NCBI GenBank assembly: GCA_027025615.1
Contig: JALVQM010000490.1
Coordinates: 1-8,334 of the forward strand
Source of the DNA: Desulfobacteraceae bacterium
Lineage (GTDB): Bacteria > Desulfobacterota > Desulfobacteria > Desulfobacterales > Desulfosarcinaceae
Length of the DNA: 8,334 nt
Direction of reading: 5' to 3'
Shown: positions 5,651 to 8,334 of the stretch, piece by piece
Position numbering within the stretch: the stretch's first letter is position 1
How the letters are laid out: each line of letters starts with the position of its first letter
Notes under the pieces: generated by a model
Databases searched by the model: none
Told to the model about the DNA's origin: nothing
The model's input: only the letters and a program-made list of their open reading frames with translations
Translations under genes and position numbers: made by a program

Positions 5651-6535
5651 ATGGAACTTTTCTGGATGACGATGACCACCGGAATCATGGTCGGAGGAAT
5701 CTACGCCCTGGTCGCCCTTGGCTGGGTGCTGATTTACAAGTGTTCGGGAGTCTTGAACCTGGCCATGGGGGAGATGACTCTGATCGGGGCTTACGTCTCG
5801 TTGAGTTTTTATTCCATGGGAGTGCCTTTTTTACTGTCCTTGCTGATTTCATTGATAATCGGGTTCCTGCTTGGTGTTTTAACCGAAAGGATTTTTCTGG
5901 ACAGGCTTATCGGTGAGCCGGTGCTGACGGTTATCATGGTTACCGTTGGTCTTTCATTCTTTTTCAAAGGCTGCGTGGAACTGATCTGGGGCACGGACAC
6001 CCGGGTGTTCGACCCCCCGGTTTTTTCCATAGAACCGCTGCATATCGGTCCTCTGGTCATCGGCAAGGTTTACCTGTGGAGTTTTTTGGCGGCCATTGTC
6101 CTGCTGGTGGTTTTTGTCTGCTTCTTCAAGTACACCCGCTGGGGGCTTGCCATGCAGGCCACGGCCGATGACGAAATGGCCGCCCTGTCCCTGGGCGTCA
6201 GCGCAAGGTTTGTCTATGCCGCTGCCTGGGCCATTGCTTTTATGGCTGCCGGAGTTGGAGGGACCTTGCTGGGTAACATCAACGGGCTGAACATTTCGGT
6301 GAGCTACCTTGGGTTGCTGGTCTTGCCGGTTGTGGTCCTGGGCGGTCTAAACTCGGTCCCGGGAGCCATCGTGGGCGGGATAATCATCGGACTGCTGCAG
6401 AATTTTTGCGGGGCTTACCTGGACCGGTACTTCCCGGGTGGAGTCAAAGAAATTGCGCCGTTTGCTTTTATGGCGGTATTTTTGCTTTTCAAGCCATACG
6501 GTCTGTGGGGTTGGGAACGGATCGAACGTGTCTGA
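5651..6535 (+). CDS. livH: LivH-type ABC transporter permease
   Basis: This 294-residue inner-membrane protein is one of the two channel subunits of a HAAT importer. It opens with the LivH hallmark GGIYALVALGWVLIYKCSGV (15-34) followed by LNLAMGEMTLIGAY (35-48), and has about eight hydrophobic segments. The cytoplasmic ATPase-coupling loop is TRWGLAMQATADDEMAALSL (162-181), followed by the conserved block VVVLGGLNSVPGAIVGG (227-243) near the C-terminus. Length is normal. AAGGGAG (5636-5642) lies eight bases before the ATG. A 63-bp gap separates it from the ligase, with no terminator, so it is in the same transcript. It should pair with the LivM-type subunit that follows. Confidence 0.93.
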   Translation: MELFWMTMTTGIMVGGIYALVALGWVLIYKCSGVLNLAMGEMTLIGAYVSLSFYSMGVPFLLSLLISLIIGFLLGVLTERIFLDRLIGEPVLTVIMVTVGLSFFFKGCVELIWGTDTRVFDPPVFSIEPLHIGPLVIGKVYLWSFLAAIVLLVVFVCFFKYTRWGLAMQATADDEMAALSLGVSARFVYAAAWAIAFMAAGVGGTLLGNINGLNISVSYLGLLVLPVVVLGGLNSVPGAIVGGIIIGLLQNFCGAYLDRYFPGGVKEIAPFAFMAVFLLFKPYGLWGWERIERV

Positions 6536-6582
6536 TGGGTTTGCCATCGACTGAAACCAATTAAGTTACAGGAGTTTAGTGT

Positions 6583-7683
6583 ATGTCGGCAACTTGGTTA
6601 CCGTGCGGTACTTACCACGAAAGCTATGCCCAGGATCATGCCTGGTGGCAGACTACTTTTATCAAGGGCAAAATGATTCTCCTGTTTGTGCTCTGTTTCG
6701 TTGTGATCCCGGCAATGGCCGATGGTTACTGGTTAAGTGTGTGTAACCAGATCGGTTACACCATTCTCGGGGCTCTTGGGGTCCAGTTGCTAATCGGTTA
6801 TTGTGGACAGATCACCCTGGGACACGCCGCTTTCATCGCAGTCGGTTCCTATACCAGCACCCTGCTGATCCTGGAATTTCCCTGGCCCAAGTTTCTGATG
6901 GATATGGGTCTGGCCTATCCCATAAGCATTGTGATCGCCGCTGTGGTGGCCGGTATCTGGAGTGTGCTCTTCGGACTGCCGTCTGCCAAGGTCAAGGGAT
7001 TTTACCTGATCCTTACAACCATGGCAGCCCAGTTTATTACCGTTGACTTTATCCTTACCCAGTACGTCAGCCAGATCGGTGGTCGCGGGCAGGCCTTTTC
7101 CCTGCCTCCGGGAACAATCAAGATCGGCCCCTGGATCATCGACAGTGACCTTGAGGTCTACTTCATGATGCTGATCCTGGTGATTTTATGTGTAACGGCC
7201 ATGGCCAATTTGATGCGTACCCGGGTAGGTCGTGCCTGGATTGCCATCCGGGACAACGATATCAGTGCCGAAGTCATGGGTATCAACGTGGTTCTGTACA
7301 AGCTGCTGGCATTTTTCGTGGCCGGTTTCATCGGCGGAATCGCAGGTGCTTTCTGGATCAGCAACCTGGCTGCTATCAGTACGGAGCATTTTACATGGTT
7401 TTTGTCCCTCTGGCTGGTTGGGGTGATCCTGATCGGTGGGGTGGGATCATTGCACGGGGCTATCTTTGGTTCGATTTTCATGGTCATGGTGATGGAGATT
7501 CTCCAGCTTGCCATCATGCCCCTGGCAGATACTTTTCCAAAATTGCTTATGGATTTCCTGTTCATCAAGGAAGCCGCCTTCGGCCTGGCCATCTGTGCTT
7601 TCATGATTTTCGAGCCTAATGGTCTGGCCTATCGCTGGTGGCAGATTAAAAACTATTTCAACCTCTGGCCGTTCTCGTATTAG
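6583..7683 (+). CDS. livM: LivM-type ABC transporter permease
   Basis: This 366-residue inner-membrane subunit partners LivH. Family blocks are GYCGQITLGHAAFIAVGSY (72-90), the coupling loop TRVGRAWIAIRDNDISAEVM (213-232), the segment GGIAGAFW (251-258) and GGVGSLHGAIFGS (285-297). It has roughly eight to ten hydrophobic segments. The first 30 residues form a polar, probably cytoplasmic arm containing CGTYHESYAQDHAWWQT (8-24), which ordinary leucine-type LivM proteins lack. From memory, similar arms with a YAQD motif occur in LivM homologues of ligase-containing operons. ACAGGAG (6568-6574) is eight bases before the ATG. It follows livH by 47 bp without a terminator. Confidence 0.92.
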   Translation: MSATWLPCGTYHESYAQDHAWWQTTFIKGKMILLFVLCFVVIPAMADGYWLSVCNQIGYTILGALGVQLLIGYCGQITLGHAAFIAVGSYTSTLLILEFPWPKFLMDMGLAYPISIVIAAVVAGIWSVLFGLPSAKVKGFYLILTTMAAQFITVDFILTQYVSQIGGRGQAFSLPPGTIKIGPWIIDSDLEVYFMMLILVILCVTAMANLMRTRVGRAWIAIRDNDISAEVMGINVVLYKLLAFFVAGFIGGIAGAFWISNLAAISTEHFTWFLSLWLVGVILIGGVGSLHGAIFGSIFMVMVMEILQLAIMPLADTFPKLLMDFLFIKEAAFGLAICAFMIFEPNGLAYRWWQIKNYFNLWPFSY

Positions 7684-7692
7684 CCGGAAATT

Positions 7693-7714
7693 GCCGGGTC
7701 CCTGGTGACCCGGC
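7693..7714 (+). other. First of two tandem intercistronic hairpins
   Basis: GCCGGGTC (7693-7700) pairs perfectly with GACCCGGC (7707-7714) around a 6-base loop, giving a G/C-rich 8-bp stem nine bases after the livM stop. It lacks a T-run, so it is more likely an mRNA 3'-stability or processing element than an efficient intrinsic terminator. Confidence 0.6.
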
Positions 7715-7715
7715 T

Positions 7716-7735
7716 CCTCCGGATTATTCCGGAGG
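7716..7735 (+). other. Second tandem intercistronic hairpin
   Basis: CCTCCGGA (7716-7723) and TCCGGAGG (7728-7735) form a perfect 8-bp stem with the tetraloop TTAT, one base after the first hairpin. A weaker third pairing, AGCGG (7738-7742) with CCGCT (7758-7762), follows. Such structures between permease and binding-protein genes commonly allow different transcript levels for the two parts of an operon. Confidence 0.6.
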
Positions 7736-7781
7736 CAAGCGGATAAGGGGGGTGATACCGCTGTTTATCTGAATGTGGGGC

Positions 7782-7787
7782 TATAAC
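7782..7787 (+). promoter_or_regulatory. Possible -10 box of a separate promoter for the livK-like gene
   Basis: TATAAC matches the -10 consensus at five of six positions, 36 bases before the binding-protein ATG. No good -35 stands 16-18 bp upstream (CGCTGT region), and there is no extended -10 TG. The hexamer TGAATG (7770-7775), the half-site of the dyad at 2690, lies just upstream. A dedicated promoter would fit the high demand for binding protein but is not proven. Confidence 0.25.
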
Positions 7788-7823
7788 ACACTCAACAGGT
7801 CGGTTAAAAAAAAGGGGGAAAGC

Positions 7824-8334
7824 ATGCGCAACAAGAAAACTTATTTTGGTTTATGGATGTTCATAGCCGCCTTGATCCTGGCCATGGCAATCGGAACCGC
7901 TACAGCAACGGCCGCAACCATCAAAGTAGGCGCTCTGAACGATATGACCGGGGCGACATCTGATGTCGGAAAAGATTATGCCATGGGCATTGCCGAGGCC
8001 ATTCATTACCTAAATGACAATGGCGGAATCAACGGCAAGAAGGTAAAACTGTACCAGTTTGACTACGGCTACCGTGTCCCGGAAGCCCTGACAAAGTACA
8101 AACTGTTCAAACGCTTAAAGTGCGTCGCGGTTTTGGGATGGGGGACAGGCGATACCGAAGCCTTGTCGCCAACGGTGACCAAGGATAAAATCCCATATGT
8201 TTCGGCTTCTTACTCAGGACACCTTACCAATCCTAAAAAGACTCCGTATAATCTTTTTGCGGCCACAGACTATTCTACAAATGCCAGGGCGACACTGACT
8301 GCATGGTTCGATACCCGCTGGCCCAAGCATCCGG
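7824..8334 (+). CDS. livK: LivK-type periplasmic substrate-binding protein (5' part, runs off the window)
   Basis: The first 170 codons are present and open to the window edge. The protein captures the substrate in the periplasm and delivers it to LivHM. A Sec signal peptide is clear: RNKK at 2-5, a hydrophobic core from about 8 to 24, and a cleavage site near ATA-A (after about residue 30), leaving a mature start TIKVGALNDMTGATSDVG. No lipobox cysteine is seen, so a soluble periplasmic form is expected. The type 1 binding fold (Peripla_BP_6) is shown by LNDMTG, the helix YAMGIAEAIHYLNDNGGING (52-71) and GKKVKLYQFDYGY (71-83). AAAGGGGG (7811-7818) lies five bases before the ATG. It is separated from livM by 140 bp holding two hairpins. 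Specificity cannot be read, although the neighbouring ligase favours an organic acid. Confidence 0.9.
   Translation, partial: MRNKKTYFGLWMFIAALILAMAIGTATATAATIKVGALNDMTGATSDVGKDYAMGIAEAIHYLNDNGGINGKKVKLYQFDYGYRVPEALTKYKLFKRLKCVAVLGWGTGDTEALSPTVTKDKIPYVSASYSGHLTNPKKTPYNLFAATDYSTNARATLTAWFDTRWPKHP

Overview
The window reads as a Desulfobacterota (deltaproteobacterial) chromosome segment, probably from a sulfate reducer or a relative. This is a family-level inference from the protein sequences and gene order: a GAF-PAS-coiled-coil-LuxR regulator of a type frequent in that group, and a branched-chain-amino-acid-type (HAAT) ABC transporter operon with a long-chain acyl-CoA synthetase gene embedded in it. 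All genes are on the + strand. No rRNA, tRNA, CRISPR array or intact mobile element is visible.

Positions 1-214 are non-coding. They hold a small hairpin (28-45), a 24-bp imperfect dyad (84-107), and a good promoter candidate (TTGACA at 148-153) whose -35 box lies in the right arm of a perfect 8-bp inverted repeat. Positions 215-2443 are a tight two-gene unit: a LOG-family (TIGR00730-type) nucleotide phosphoribohydrolase-like protein, then six bases later a 522-residue GAF-PAS-LuxR transcription regulator whose stop codon lies in a 7-bp inverted repeat.

Positions 2444-2841 form a roughly 400-bp intergenic control region. Its main signal is a 17-bp dyad with perfect 7-bp arms, TGAATGA-TAT-TCATTCA (2690-2706). 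It resembles operators of TetR-type acyl-CoA-responsive repressors. There are also a diverged second copy near 2516, a perfect 12-bp palindrome (2809-2820), and a strong ribosome binding site that places the first transporter gene at a TTG codon (2842).

Positions 2842-8334 are a transporter/activation operon: LivG-type ATPase, acyl-CoA synthetase (overlapping by 17 bp), LivH-type permease, LivM-type permease, then two tandem hairpins and a LivK-type substrate-binding protein that runs off the window end. No LivF-type second ATPase is seen; it may lie downstream. The likely logic is that a periplasmic protein captures a carboxylic acid, the LivGHM channel imports it, and the ligase converts it to its CoA thioester in the cytoplasm. 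The natural substrate is more likely a fatty, branched or aromatic acid than an amino acid. The most novel-looking material is the regulatory DNA rather than the proteins, which all belong to known families.
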